Assembly: GCF_000721175.1 (NCBI RefSeq)
Contig: NZ_JOEZ01000037.1
Location: forward strand, 1 to 64,000
Length of the DNA: 64,000 bases
Direction: 5' to 3'
Source of the DNA: Streptomyces anulatus
GTDB taxonomy: Bacteria > Actinomycetota > Actinomycetes > Streptomycetales > Streptomycetaceae
Within the stretch, counting starts at the first letter, position 1; the number at the start of each line of letters is the position of its first letter. Below are positions 16,770-25,076 of this stretch, in pieces. Below the pieces are notes generated by a model. The model was not told the DNA's origin. It worked only from the letters and a program-made list of their open reading frames with translations, and searched no databases. Position numbers and translations under genes: made by a program.

Positions 16770-17500
16770 TGCTCAGGCGCGGGCAGCGCAGCATCTCCAG
16801 CGGCGGGCCGGCGTGGAGGTCCGCCCAGAAGTGCGCGCCGAACCTGCGCAGTCCACCTCAGACACCTCCAGGGGGACCCAGGCCACGTCGCTGAGTCCGG
16901 CCGCCGCCCGCAGACACTTCTCCCAGACCTCACGACGCGTGCAGACAGTGACGTAGCCGGTCGGCGAGTCGAGGAGCGCCGTGATACGGACGCGCGGTCC
17001 GGTCTCGGCCTCCTCGCCGGTCAGCGCGGAGCCGAAGCCGTACGGGATCGGGGACGGGCCGTCGAAGCGGAAGTCGGGTGACGGGGCGAGCACGAAGAAC
17101 TCGCCACCGGGCGTCGGATTCCGGTGCAACGTTGCGGCACATCCGCTCCATGGCGGTGATGTCCTCCGCGTAGTTGAGCAGTTGGACGGCCAGGTGGACG
17201 TCGAAGGTCCGCCCGAGGGAGGGCAGGTTCGGAGACGTCGCCGACCTCGTAGCGCACGCCCGGCGGATCACGTCGTTCCAACCCCCGCGCCGCGGCCACC
17301 ATTTCACCGGAGATTTCGACGCCGAGCACGTCCGTGGCACCGCGCCGCCCCAATTCCCTGTTGGAGAAGCCGGTACCGGATGCCAGGTCGCGGACCGTCC
17401 TTCGTCCCGCCCTTGGCTTCGGCCGCCCCGTCCCGGGTCTTCGCGCGGCTCCGGCGGACAGTCTCGCGCGCCGTCGGCCGGCCGCCGTACTGGCAGAAGC
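16770..17500 (-). pseudogene. Degenerate SAM-dependent methyltransferase
   Basis: Minus-strand pieces in three frames make one class I methyltransferase: a motif I region reading DLASGTGFSNRELGRRGATD (normally DxACGTG), LGVEISGEMVAAARGLERRD, RYEVGDVSE, then NLPSLGRTFDVHLAVQLLNY, then GGEFFVLAPSPDFRFDGPSP and GYVTVCTRREVWEKCLRAA, then a shifted tail. At least three frameshifts. It directly precedes, on the opposite strand, the prenyl synthase cassette and may once have belonged with it. Confidence 0.8.
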
Positions 17501-17760
17501 CACAAGATCGCGGGCTTCCTCCCGGCGTCGCGTATGGGTCGGCGGGCTCCCATCCCGACCGGCCGTCCGGCGGTTCGCGACAGCGACAGCAGCGGAGGCG
17601 GAGGCAGCACCGGCACCGGGCACCGGTGGCGAAGAACCGCACGGTCGCGCGAGTCGATCACTCGATCGTGACTTCCGCCCCTCCGGTGCACGGGGCGACG
17701 CGATGCTGTGGGAAGGGCGCGTGACCTGCGCCGTCGGCAGCTGCGGGGGTGGGGAGTGGC

Positions 17761-18048
17761 ATGAAGCCAGACATGACGGGCGAGGCAGGACGCGGGGATA
17801 TGGACGAGCGGGTGGTCCTGCTCGTGGCGGGGGCGGCCGATCTGGCGGTGAGCGCGGTGGGGTCGGCCCTGGGGGCCGTCCGAGGTCTGCTGCGCCGCTC
17901 GGACGCAGCGGAGCTGGCGGCGGAGGCCGAGCAGGAACTGATGGCGCGCGGGCGGCTGGCGCTGGACCGGTACGCCGCCCCGCCCCCGGCCCATCTGGAG
18001 CTCCTCGCCCGGCACGCCGTTGCCCGGCGGGCCTCCGATGACGCCTGA
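17761..18048 (+). CDS. Small helical protein preceding the prenyl synthase
   Basis: 95 residues from the ATG at 17761, with GGGGAG six bases upstream; a GTG at 17749 is less likely. Composition is mostly Ala, Leu, Arg and Glu with a mildly hydrophobic helix (VVLLVAGAADLAVSAVGSAL, about 18-37) and a C-terminal amphipathic half (LAAEAEQELMARGRLALDRY). No motif is recognised. Its stop overlaps the start of the polyprenyl synthase by 11 bases, so the two are translationally coupled and probably work together, for instance as a membrane-associated or regulatory partner. Confidence 0.75.
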   Translation: MKPDMTGEAGRGDMDERVVLLVAGAADLAVSAVGSALGAVRGLLRRSDAAELAAEAEQELMARGRLALDRYAAPPPAHLELLARHAVARRASDDA

Positions 18049-19093
18049 CCGGTGGGACGCGTCCGCGTTCAAGGCGCGGGTCGACGAGGTGCTGCACCCC
18101 TTCGTCGCCCGGGAGGCCGGCCTGTTCGCGGCGATCGACCCGTCCCTGGCCCCGGTGGCCGCGCAGGTGGAAGCGGTCGTCGCGGACGGCAAGCGGCTGC
18201 GGGCGGCGTTCTGCTACTGGGGGTGGCGGGCGGTGGGGCAGCCGGACAGCACCGCGCTGGTGCGGGCGGCCGCCTCCCTGGAGCTGGTCCATGCCGCCGC
18301 GGTCGTGCACGACGACCTCATCGACGACAGCGCGCTGCGGCACGGCCGGCCCACCGCCCACATCGCGCTGCGCGGTGCTGTGCTCCGTCGCCCGCGTTCC
18401 GTCGCCGCCGCCAGGTCGCTGGCGATGCTGGTGGGGGATCTGCTGATGGGTCTTGCCGGGCAGCTGTTCGCCGCCAGCGGTCTGCCCGCCGCCTATCTGG
18501 GCCGGGCCCGCCCGCTGTGGTCGGTGCTGGGCCGGGAGCTGATCGCGGGCGAGTGCCTGGAGATCCTGCGTACCGGAGCGGAGCCGGACACCGAGGCCTC
18601 CCTGCAGGTGATCCGGTACAAGACCGCCAAGTACACGGTCGAGCAGCCCCTGTTGATCGGCGGCGCCCTGGCCGGGGCGGGCGGTCGGCTGCGCGAGGGC
18701 TACTCCGCGTACGGGCTGCCGCTGGGCGAGGCGTTCCAGCTGAGGGACGATCTGCTCGGGCTGTTCGGAGAACCCGGACGCACCGGCAAGGCCAACGCCG
18801 ACGACGTATGCGGCCACCGGCCCACCGCCCTGCTCGCGGAGACCTGGCGTGTCGCCGGTGACGGCGACCGGGACCGACTCCGGAGCCTCCTGGGGCGACG
18901 CGACCTCGACGAGGACGGGCTGCACGCGGTACGCGAAGTGATGCGGCGGCTGAAGGCCCCTGGCCTCGTCGAGGACATGATCACGGCGCGGGTCGAGGAG
19001 GCCCTCGGCGCCCTCCACGAGTTGGACGTGCCCCCGGGTGCGGCCGACGCCCTGACCGCGCTGGCGAACTCGGCGACCGCCCGGCTGTCCTGA
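18038..19093 (+). CDS. Polyprenyl (trans-isoprenyl diphosphate) synthase
   Basis: 351 residues from the ATG at 18038; a TTG at 18020 is possible. The first Asp-rich motif is HDDLIDD (91-97), embedded in VVHDDLIDDSALRHGRPTAH. The second is FQLRDDLLGLFGEPGRTGK around 237, the actinobacterial DDLLG form. The KR site (DGKRLRAAFCYWGW, 50-63) and KTAKYT are also present. The enzyme should condense isopentenyl diphosphate with an allylic primer; aromatic or small residues before the first motif (LELVHAAAV) suggest a C15-C20 product, but length is not certain. It lies between the small protein and an MpaB-type oxygenase. Confidence 0.92.
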   Translation: MTPDRWDASAFKARVDEVLHPFVAREAGLFAAIDPSLAPVAAQVEAVVADGKRLRAAFCYWGWRAVGQPDSTALVRAAASLELVHAAAVVHDDLIDDSALRHGRPTAHIALRGAVLRRPRSVAAARSLAMLVGDLLMGLAGQLFAASGLPAAYLGRARPLWSVLGRELIAGECLEILRTGAEPDTEASLQVIRYKTAKYTVEQPLLIGGALAGAGGRLREGYSAYGLPLGEAFQLRDDLLGLFGEPGRTGKANADDVCGHRPTALLAETWRVAGDGDRDRLRSLLGRRDLDEDGLHAVREVMRRLKAPGLVEDMITARVEEALGALHELDVPPGAADALTALANSATARLS

Positions 19094-19155
19094 CCCTCGC
19101 CGGCCGCACACCGCACCGCATCCCCCGCCCCGCCCCGAGGACAAGGAACTCCGTC

Positions 19156-20316
19156 ATGAGCTACACCGAGGCATCGATGAACGCCCTGCGGCAGGACGGT
19201 GACGAGCTGGCCGACGCCACCGTCGCCGCGCTCTTCGAACGCGGGGAGGTGGGCAAGTTCAACACCCTGATGCGCTACGTATCCACCGCGGGTGCTCCCC
19301 TTCCGGACGGGCTCCCCGATGTCGCCCGCGAGTACCTCCGGGCCACCGGCGCACCGCCGGCCTGGGTCGACTGGGGCGAGATGGAGAAGGCCCGGCTGTT
19401 CTTCATCGACAACAACGTGCATATCTCCACCGCTCTGTCGTTCGCCTCCATGCCGGCCTGCTACGTGGTCCCGCATGTGGCGAAGCTCCTGTCGGCCACC
19501 CACGGGCTGAGGTACCCGTCCAAACGGATGGCGGAGACCGGCCAGTTCACCGTCTACCTGATGCGTCCCGACGCCTTCGAGGCCGGGGGCCGCTTCATCC
19601 CCGCCGCCCAGAAGGTCCGTCTTCTGCACGCGTCCATCCGCCATCACCTCCTGCGCGAGGACCGGTGGGAAACCGAAGCGCTCGGGACGCCGATCTGTCA
19701 GGAGGACATGATCGGCGGGCAGATGTTCTTCTCGATGCTCGTGCTCGACAGCCTGCACCGCCTCGGCGTCCATATGTCGCAGGAGGGCGCGGAGGCCTAT
19801 TACTACGCCTGGCGCGTGGTCGGCGCGATGCTGGGCGTCAGCCAGGAGGCCGTTCCCCGGTCCCTGGACGAGGCCCGCCGCTTCCTCGACCTGTACATGA
19901 TCCGGCACATGGGGCCATCCGAGGAGGGTGCGCACCTGACCCGGCAGCTCATCGATCTTTACGAGGAGGTCGTGCCCGGGACCTTCTTCGACCCGATCGT
20001 CTCCGCGCTCATCCGCCATCTGACCGGCGACACCTGCGCCGACTGGCTCCAGGTGCCCCGTACCTCGTGGGACACCGTCGTCAAGGCCGTCCCCCACCTT
20101 CTCGGCGTCCTGGAGACCATCGAGGACCGGTCGCCGCTGGGTGCCTGGGCCCTGGACCGTCTCGGCCATCTCACCACCGTCCTCGAACTGTCCTCCCTCA
20201 CCCGTGGCCGCGTGATGCACTACGCCATTCCCGAGCAGCTCAAGGAGGAGTACGGCGTCTCCCCCGCGGCGGCCCGCCACCGCTGGAATCCGCCCGCCGC
20301 CACCGTCCCCGGCTGA
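19156..20316 (+). CDS. MpaB-type oxygenase (DUF2236 family)
   Basis: 386 residues, ATG at 19156 with AGGACAAGGA upstream. The sequence has the DUF2236 features: the entry WGEMEKARLFFIDNNVHIST, the His-rich central helix VRLLHASIRHHLLR (about 156-169) that supplies candidate haem ligands, ICQEDMIGGQMFFSMLVLDS, and AYYYAWRVVGAMLGV. The family includes fungal MpaB, which cuts a farnesyl chain during mycophenolic acid synthesis, and the rubber oxygenase Lcp. It lies 62 bases after the prenyl synthase, so cleavage or oxidation of a prenyl chain made by its neighbour is an attractive inference. Confidence 0.87.
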   Translation: MSYTEASMNALRQDGDELADATVAALFERGEVGKFNTLMRYVSTAGAPLPDGLPDVAREYLRATGAPPAWVDWGEMEKARLFFIDNNVHISTALSFASMPACYVVPHVAKLLSATHGLRYPSKRMAETGQFTVYLMRPDAFEAGGRFIPAAQKVRLLHASIRHHLLREDRWETEALGTPICQEDMIGGQMFFSMLVLDSLHRLGVHMSQEGAEAYYYAWRVVGAMLGVSQEAVPRSLDEARRFLDLYMIRHMGPSEEGAHLTRQLIDLYEEVVPGTFFDPIVSALIRHLTGDTCADWLQVPRTSWDTVVKAVPHLLGVLETIEDRSPLGAWALDRLGHLTTVLELSSLTRGRVMHYAIPEQLKEEYGVSPAAARHRWNPPAATVPG

Positions 20317-20367
20317 CGCACGGTCACGGCCCGGCGGCAGCAGGCCTTCCTGCCAAGGGTCCCCCGA

Positions 20368-20401
20368 CCGCACCCGACGGGCCGTTTCCCGTCGGGTGCG
20401 G
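20368..20401. terminator. Bidirectional terminator-like hairpin
   Basis: A perfect 14-bp stem CCGCACCCGACGGG / CCCGTCGGGTGCGG with a 6-base loop lies between the convergent oxygenase and cellulase genes. Confidence 0.75.
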
Positions 20402-20435
20402 CACCGGGGCCGTGGCTCGGGGCCCGCGTGTCCTC

Positions 20436-21812
20436 CTACTCGCCGCTGCCGCCGTCGAGCGGCGGGTGGGCGTTGCGGAGCAGCTCCTGGAACTGTCCGG
20501 AGAACCAGTGCCCTGCCACCGGGGAGTCCGGCAGGGCGCCCGTGAGGTTGTAGCCGTTGCGGCCGTTACCGGTGTACGTCGGGTCGCACATCCGGTCGAA
20601 GCCCTTGCCCTCGTCGTTGTCGACGGGCTCGCTGCTGCCGTCGGACTCGCCCGGAGGCTTGGCCCAGACGTAGGCGTCGATCCCCGGCTCGGGTGCGACG
20701 GTGGGACGCTCGCCGATGCCCGCCCCGCTCTGGTTGCACCAGTTGCCCGCGTGGATGCGGCGGTCGGTGCGGCCGCCGTCGACATAGGCGTCGACGCCGG
20801 TCAGCGGTCCGGGTCCGGCGGGCCGGGAGGCGCCGCCCCAGCCGTTGCGGGCGGTGTCGATGAGCATGCCGAGGTCGGGGGCGAAGCCCTGGCGGACCAG
20901 TTCCGTGCGCAGGCCCTGGGCGTAGGAGAGTTCGTCCACGTAGTAGTTCCAGTCCACCCAGCGCGACTGGCGCACCGTGGTGCCGTTCACGGAGTCGGTC
21001 ACCGCGAAGTGGGGCTCCTGGAGTGCCGAGTAGTTGGCCGTGTTCACGATGAAGCCGTGCACGTCGGAGACGGTGGCGCCCTCCATCGTCGCGGCCTTCT
21101 TGAACTGCTGTGCCGCGGGGACGAAGTTGGAGTCCCAGCCGAGCCAGCCGTGGTGGGCCGCGTCGACGTAGTTGTAGACGTTGGGCAGGGTTCCGAGCGT
21201 GTGCAGGGCGTACCCGATGCCCTTCTCGTAGTTGCCGTTGGCCTTCATCGTGGCGCACTCGGGCGTGGAGCCGGCCGTGCCTCCGGCGTTGGTGACGAGG
21301 TTGGGCAACGAGTCCGGTTCGATGAGCGTGACGATGCGCAGGCTCGCGTAGGCGGGGTCGCCGAGGATGTCGGTGATGGGGTCGATGTAGTCGTTCTTGT
21401 AGCGGTCGAGTTCGGTGGGGCCGAGTTCGCCGTTGGAGGCGAGTGCGGCGCAGTCGCGGCCGGGCAGGTTGTAGATGACGACCTGGAAGAGGTCGGCTCC
21501 CTGGCTGACGGCCGTGTCGAGGTGCGCGCGTAAGCCTCGCGCGCCGGGTGTGCCGTCGATCGCGGCGATGCGGTCCATCCAGACGAACGACGGCTCGTCG
21601 GCGATGACGCCGCCGCCGGGTTCCGCGGCGGCCTTGGCCGACCAGTCGGGGTTCACGTACGCGGTGGCGCCCGCATAGGGGTTGTCGACGCGGGCCGCGG
21701 CCGACGCCTGTCCGGGGACGGCGACCGCGAGCGATGCGCCCATGGCCAGGGCGGACAGTACGGCGGCCGTTCGTATGCGCGGTGCGTGTGGGGTGGTTCC
21801 TCTGGTTCTCAT
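20436..21812 (-). CDS. Secreted GH6 cellulase (cellobiohydrolase/endoglucanase)
   Basis: 458 residues. Signal peptide: basic start, hydrophobic AAVLSALAMGASLAVAVPG, cleavage near AQASA-A (about 38). The GH6 signatures are clear: VIYNLPGRDCAALASNGE with Asp120, and VTLIEPDSLPNL with the catalytic acid Asp167; NYVDAAHHGWLGW also fits. No carbohydrate-binding module is attached, so this is a catalytic domain only. Two CebR-type operators lie upstream, so it should be repressed without cello-oligosaccharides. It acts outside the cell on cellulose beta-1,4 links. Confidence 0.93.
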   Translation of the reverse strand: MRTRGTTPHAPRIRTAAVLSALAMGASLAVAVPGQASAAARVDNPYAGATAYVNPDWSAKAAAEPGGGVIADEPSFVWMDRIAAIDGTPGARGLRAHLDTAVSQGADLFQVVIYNLPGRDCAALASNGELGPTELDRYKNDYIDPITDILGDPAYASLRIVTLIEPDSLPNLVTNAGGTAGSTPECATMKANGNYEKGIGYALHTLGTLPNVYNYVDAAHHGWLGWDSNFVPAAQQFKKAATMEGATVSDVHGFIVNTANYSALQEPHFAVTDSVNGTTVRQSRWVDWNYYVDELSYAQGLRTELVRQGFAPDLGMLIDTARNGWGGASRPAGPGPLTGVDAYVDGGRTDRRIHAGNWCNQSGAGIGERPTVAPEPGIDAYVWAKPPGESDGSSEPVDNDEGKGFDRMCDPTYTGNGRNGYNLTGALPDSPVAGHWFSGQFQELLRNAHPPLDGGSGE

Positions 21813-21930
21813 TGCGGCTCCGTGCTCCTCTCGTACGTCCGTCGCGGGTATCGACGGACGGGTTCAGGGGTCCGTGACGCTCGGGAGGTGGGGGATGCTA
21901 GTTGGGGGGAAGCGCGAGGGAAAGCTTGCG

Positions 21931-21944
21931 TGGGAGCGCTCCCA
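21931..21944. promoter_or_regulatory. CebR operator, perfect TGGGAGCGCTCCCA
   Basis: Exact 14-bp palindrome TGGGAGCGCTCCCA, the established binding site of the LacI-type cellulose-utilisation repressor CebR in Streptomyces. It lies 119 bases upstream of the cellulase start, a normal position for repression or roadblock of a promoter. Confidence 0.9.
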
Positions 21945-22017
21945 AACTGACGCGGCATTCGATGGCTGTCAAGCGTTCCAACGTAATCACCTCGCACGGA
22001 AGGGACGTTGAGGGGAA

Positions 22018-22031
22018 GTGGAGCGCTCCCA
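22018..22031. promoter_or_regulatory. Second, imperfect CebR-like box
   Basis: GTGGAGCGCTCCCA matches the CebR consensus at 12 of 14 positions. It is 87 bases from the perfect box and could allow looping, or serve the gene on the other side. Confidence 0.6.
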
Positions 22032-22303
22032 TCGTTGGGCGACAGTGCCGCAGGTAAACGTCAACGGTCGCGTTCGCGTCGACGATTGGCCGACTACCGA
22101 CTTGCGGGTAACCCAAGGCGCGGCGCGGAAGGAGATGGCGTAACACTGGTCTGGGCCAGGCCGTTTCCGTCCCCCTATCCTCACCTTTGGCCGGTGACAC
22201 ACCATCCCCCCACCCAGGTTGCCTGTCGGCTCGCGCCCCCACTCAACTCCACGCGAGCAGCCGGGTGCCTCCCCCCCCCATTCGCCGCCTCCCGGAGGCC
22301 ACG

Positions 22304-22918
22304 GTGAAATTTCGCACCAGAAGCTCGGCGATCATCGGCACGCTCTGCCTCGTGACGTCCCTGGCCCTTTCCACGGCGTCGGCCGACGAGCCCGCCGCCC
22401 CGGTCCAGCCGGTGAACGCCTCGCTGACCGAAGTGGCCAGGGCCCAGGGGCCGTCCGCCGGCACGGCCGGACTTCGATGACACGCTGTGGATAGCCGAAC
22501 GCGCGGGCACCGTACGGGTCCTGGATGGTTCTGGGTCTCGGCGAGCCGGTCCTCGACACATAGCGGCGGGAACTACGGCTGGTCCGCCATGGAGGGCACG
22601 CATCCCTTCCGGGGCGGCACGGAACCCGCGAACCACGTCCCGCCGGTCCACGAGTACGACCGTACGGGCCTGGGCTGCTCGGTGACAGGCGGATTCGTCT
22701 ACCGCGGCGAGGCACTCCCGGACCTTCAGGGGAGCTATGTGTTCAGCGACTACTGCGACGGCACGCTGCGTACGCTCCAGATGGCGGACGGCGAGGTGAC
22801 CGGCGTGGGCGACCTCGGAGTCAGCGGCGGCGAGGTCATCTCGTTCGTGGAGGGCGGTGACGGCGAGCTGTACGTGCTCGGCAGCGGTGGCGCCGTCTGG
22901 CGCGTCGACCCCGCGTGA
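22304..22918 (+). pseudogene. Secreted PQQ-dependent sugar dehydrogenase, large internal deletion
   Basis: A GTG at 22304 behind GGAGG starts a good signal peptide (IIGTLCLVTSLALSTASA) and the first mature residues. Within about 70 codons the frame breaks near 22470-22550, and the sequence resumes with the C-terminal part GGNYGWSAMEGTHPF, SVTGGFVYRGEALPDLQGSY, VFSDYCDGTLR and GSGGAVWRVDPA. The six-bladed propeller's core (about 250-300 residues) is missing. The full family oxidises aldose sugars. Confidence 0.8.
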
Positions 22919-22959
22919 GCCGCTGATGCGAGCGGGAGTCAGCTGCGCGGACCGGTCAC

Positions 22960-22990
22960 GGCCCCGCCGATCATGATGATCGGCGGGGCC
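22960..22990. terminator. 14-bp hairpin spanning the stop codon of the XRE gene
   Basis: GGCCCCGCCGATCA / TGATCGGCGGGGCC with a 3-base loop is a perfect inverted repeat. It includes the TGA of the minus-strand regulator at 22971-22973 and can terminate both converging transcripts. Confidence 0.75.
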
Positions 22991-23594
22991 CCGGACCGCT
23001 GTCCGGGCGGTCTGACTTCTCCGCGCCCTCGCCGCGCAGGTGGCCGCGGCGGGCGTCCCGGTCGAAGATGCCCAGCAGCTCGCACGGCCCGCCCTCGGTG
23101 CCGATCGCGTGCGGGAGCATGGTGGGGAACTCCGCCGCCTGGTTCGTCTCGATCCGCAGGCGCCGGTTGCCCAGGAGCAGTATCGCGGTGCCGGAGAGGA
23201 CGACGAGCCACTCACGGCCCGGATGCGCGCGCAGGCGCGCCGGGTTGTCGGGCGGCGGCTCGGTCATGCGCCGGCGGATGACGGTCATGCCGGGTTCCGC
23301 CTTGATGGGCCACCGCATCTGACCGTGGGCACCGTCGATCATCGGGTTCGAGATGATGTCATCGGTCGCGGTCTCGACCAGCTGGTCGAGGGAGGTGTCC
23401 AGGGCGCGGGCGAGGGTGACGAGCTGGTCCAGGGCCAGACGGCGCCGGCCGTTCTCGATGCGACTGAGTGTGGACTGGCTGATCCTCGCGCGGGTGGCCA
23501 GCTCCTCCAGGGACCAGCCCTGGGCCACGCGCAGGGCGCGGATGCGTTTGCGTACCAGGCTGTCCAGCTCACCATCCTCTTGCGTCATAGGCAT
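22971..23594 (-). CDS. XRE-cupin transcriptional regulator
   Basis: 207 residues from 23594 (a second ATG at 23588 is equally possible; neither has a strong ribosome site). The HTH_3 domain is at about 15-72, with ELATRARISQSTLSRIENGR as the helix-turn-helix. A cupin barrel follows at about 105-180 (HPGREWLVVLSGTAILLLGN, FPTMLPHAIGTEGGPCELLG). Such regulators bind a small ligand or metal in the cupin. It diverges from the truncated MFS gene at 23679, so it once probably controlled that transporter. Confidence 0.88.
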   Translation of the reverse strand: MPMTQEDGELDSLVRKRIRALRVAQGWSLEELATRARISQSTLSRIENGRRRLALDQLVTLARALDTSLDQLVETATDDIISNPMIDGAHGQMRWPIKAEPGMTVIRRRMTEPPPDNPARLRAHPGREWLVVLSGTAILLLGNRRLRIETNQAAEFPTMLPHAIGTEGGPCELLGIFDRDARRGHLRGEGAEKSDRPDSGPGPRRSS

Positions 23595-23678
23595 GAGCGT
23601 ATGCCATTGGTGCAAGTCGCACTTGGCGTCGTCCGCGTTCGGCCCCGGAAGAGGTGGGCTCGCACGGAAGAGCAATCC

Positions 23679-24008
23679 ATGAGTACGCGCCAGCCCGGTC
23701 CGGTGAGCGTCGATCCGAACGATGCCTCGGGCGAGTCCGGCAAGGGCGTGCCGGACGCGCGTCGGCGCCGCACGACCCCGATCACCGTGTGCCTCGCGCT
23801 GATGGCCGTGATCGCCTCGGTCTCGGGGCCCGACGTCACCCAGCCCGACCTGGTCGTCGCCTTCGGCGCCTCGCAGAGCACGACCCTGTGGATCATCAAC
23901 ATCTACCCCCTCGGCCTGGCCGCCCTGCCGCTCGGCGCTATCGGCGACCGGCTCGGCCGCGAGCCCGTGCTGCTGACCGGCCTGACCGTCTTCGAGGGGC
24001 ACGACGAC
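23679..24008 (+). pseudogene. Truncated MFS transporter (N-terminal two helices)
   Basis: From the ATG at 23679 the first membrane helix (TVCLALMAVIASVSG), the family segment TTLWIINIYPLGLAALPLGA and the loop motif IGDRLGREPVLLTG of drug-efflux MFS proteins are clear. After LTGLTVF the similarity stops and the remaining 30 codons are unrelated. The remaining ten or more helices are missing. Confidence 0.78.
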
Positions 24009-24226
24009 GGCGGCTTCCTGGCGATGGTGTCCCGAGGGCAACGCGTTCGGCGTCCTCCCCAAGGGCCCCTTGGAGCCCGGTGCGAGGGACGCACGGACTG
24101 TCTCCGATGACGGGCGCGACGAGCCGCGTTCCCGAGGCACATCGTCCGGTACGGCGTCGACCCGCCCAGGTCCGTCCTCGGCCCCGCGTTGCGGCGGGGG
24201 CATGGCCGGCACGTACGGTACGGCGG

Positions 24227-24856
24227 GTGAACGAACCGCTCGAAGCCGTGACCGGCCCCTCTGCGGACGAACGCGTCCGGGCCACGACGACCCGCGTGTT
24301 CCTGGCGCTCGCCCCGCCGGACGACGCGAAGGAAGAGCTGGCGCAGGCGCTGCGACCGGCCTACGACGCCTACCCCCGCCTGCGGTGGAACCGTATCGAG
24401 GACTGGCACATCACCCTGGCTTTCCTCGGTGAGCTGCCGGTCACCGCCGTCCCGCCCCTGATGCCGCCGCTCGCCGCGCTCGCGGCGCGGCAATCGCCCT
24501 TGCGGCTGGCGTTGCGCGGCGGCGGGCACTTCGACGAGCGGGTGCTGTGGTCCGGCGTCACGGGTGACCTCGAAGGGTTGCACCGGCTCGCCACCGACGT
24601 ACGCGCCCTCGTCAGGGAGTGCGGTGTCGCCTTCCCGGAGCGGCCGCTCCGGCCCCATCTGACCCTTGCCCGGTCCCGCCGGGGCGATCATGCGGCCACG
24701 GTGGAAGCGGCGGCCGGGCTGGCCGGGTTCGCCGGCCGGAGCTGGGACGCAGGGCGCCTCCATCTGGTCGGCAGCAACATCGGTCGTGGCCCGGGGCCGA
24801 TCCACTACCGCGACATGGAGGCCTGGGACTTCCGGGGCGGGGCGGGCGGGGCCTGA
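24227..24856 (+). CDS. thpR: RNA 2',3'-cyclic phosphodiesterase (2'-5' RNA ligase family)
   Basis: 209 residues from a GTG at 24227. The two HxTx motifs that define the 2H phosphoesterase fold are present: HITLAFLG (about 65-72) and HLTLARS (about 145-151). The spacing and the start RVFLALAPPDDAKEEL fit the ThpR/LigT group, which opens RNA 2',3'-cyclic phosphates and was first noted for tRNA-half ligation. Cytosolic, monocistronic. Nothing nearby suggests a specific RNA target. Confidence 0.9.
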   Translation: MNEPLEAVTGPSADERVRATTTRVFLALAPPDDAKEELAQALRPAYDAYPRLRWNRIEDWHITLAFLGELPVTAVPPLMPPLAALAARQSPLRLALRGGGHFDERVLWSGVTGDLEGLHRLATDVRALVRECGVAFPERPLRPHLTLARSRRGDHAATVEAAAGLAGFAGRSWDAGRLHLVGSNIGRGPGPIHYRDMEAWDFRGGAGGA

Positions 24857-24953
24857 GCGACGCGTCATCCCCATGACAGCGGCAGCGTCGGCCGGGAACC
24901 AGAAGAGGCGGCCAGGGTCCGCCTGAAAGTGGATCTTGATCTGAGATGATCAT

Positions 24954-25070
24954 CGGGTGGGACTGGAGATCCGGCCGAGAGGCGATGGGCTGTTCTGGAG
25001 CCGTTGTTGCCGACCACGCGGATGCGCGGCCGGCCGACGGAGTCGGGGAGATGGACGCCGGGGCCGGCGT
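24954..25070 (+). pseudogene. N-terminal remnant of an IS5-type transposase
   Basis: Around 24985-25045 one frame reads AVLEPLLPTTRMRGRPTES, the recognisable LxxPLLPxxxxRGRPxxx entry of IS5 transposases; the preceding codons are in a shifted frame. About 30 residues only. Confidence 0.55.
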
Positions 25071-25076
25071 TCCCGG

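Larger units (their letters stand above)
21813..22303. other. Divergent regulatory region of cellulase and sugar dehydrogenase
   Basis: 491 bases separate the minus-strand cellulase from the plus-strand dehydrogenase pseudogene. It contains two CebR-type boxes and an AT-richer patch near 21960-21990; the right half (22190-22290) is C-rich. No gene is seen. Confidence 0.6.

Noticed and set aside
17021..19144. 707-codon open frame on the minus strand
   Set aside because: Mostly antisense to the small protein and the prenyl synthase. Only its last part (methyltransferase pieces) is meaningful and is listed as a pseudogene.
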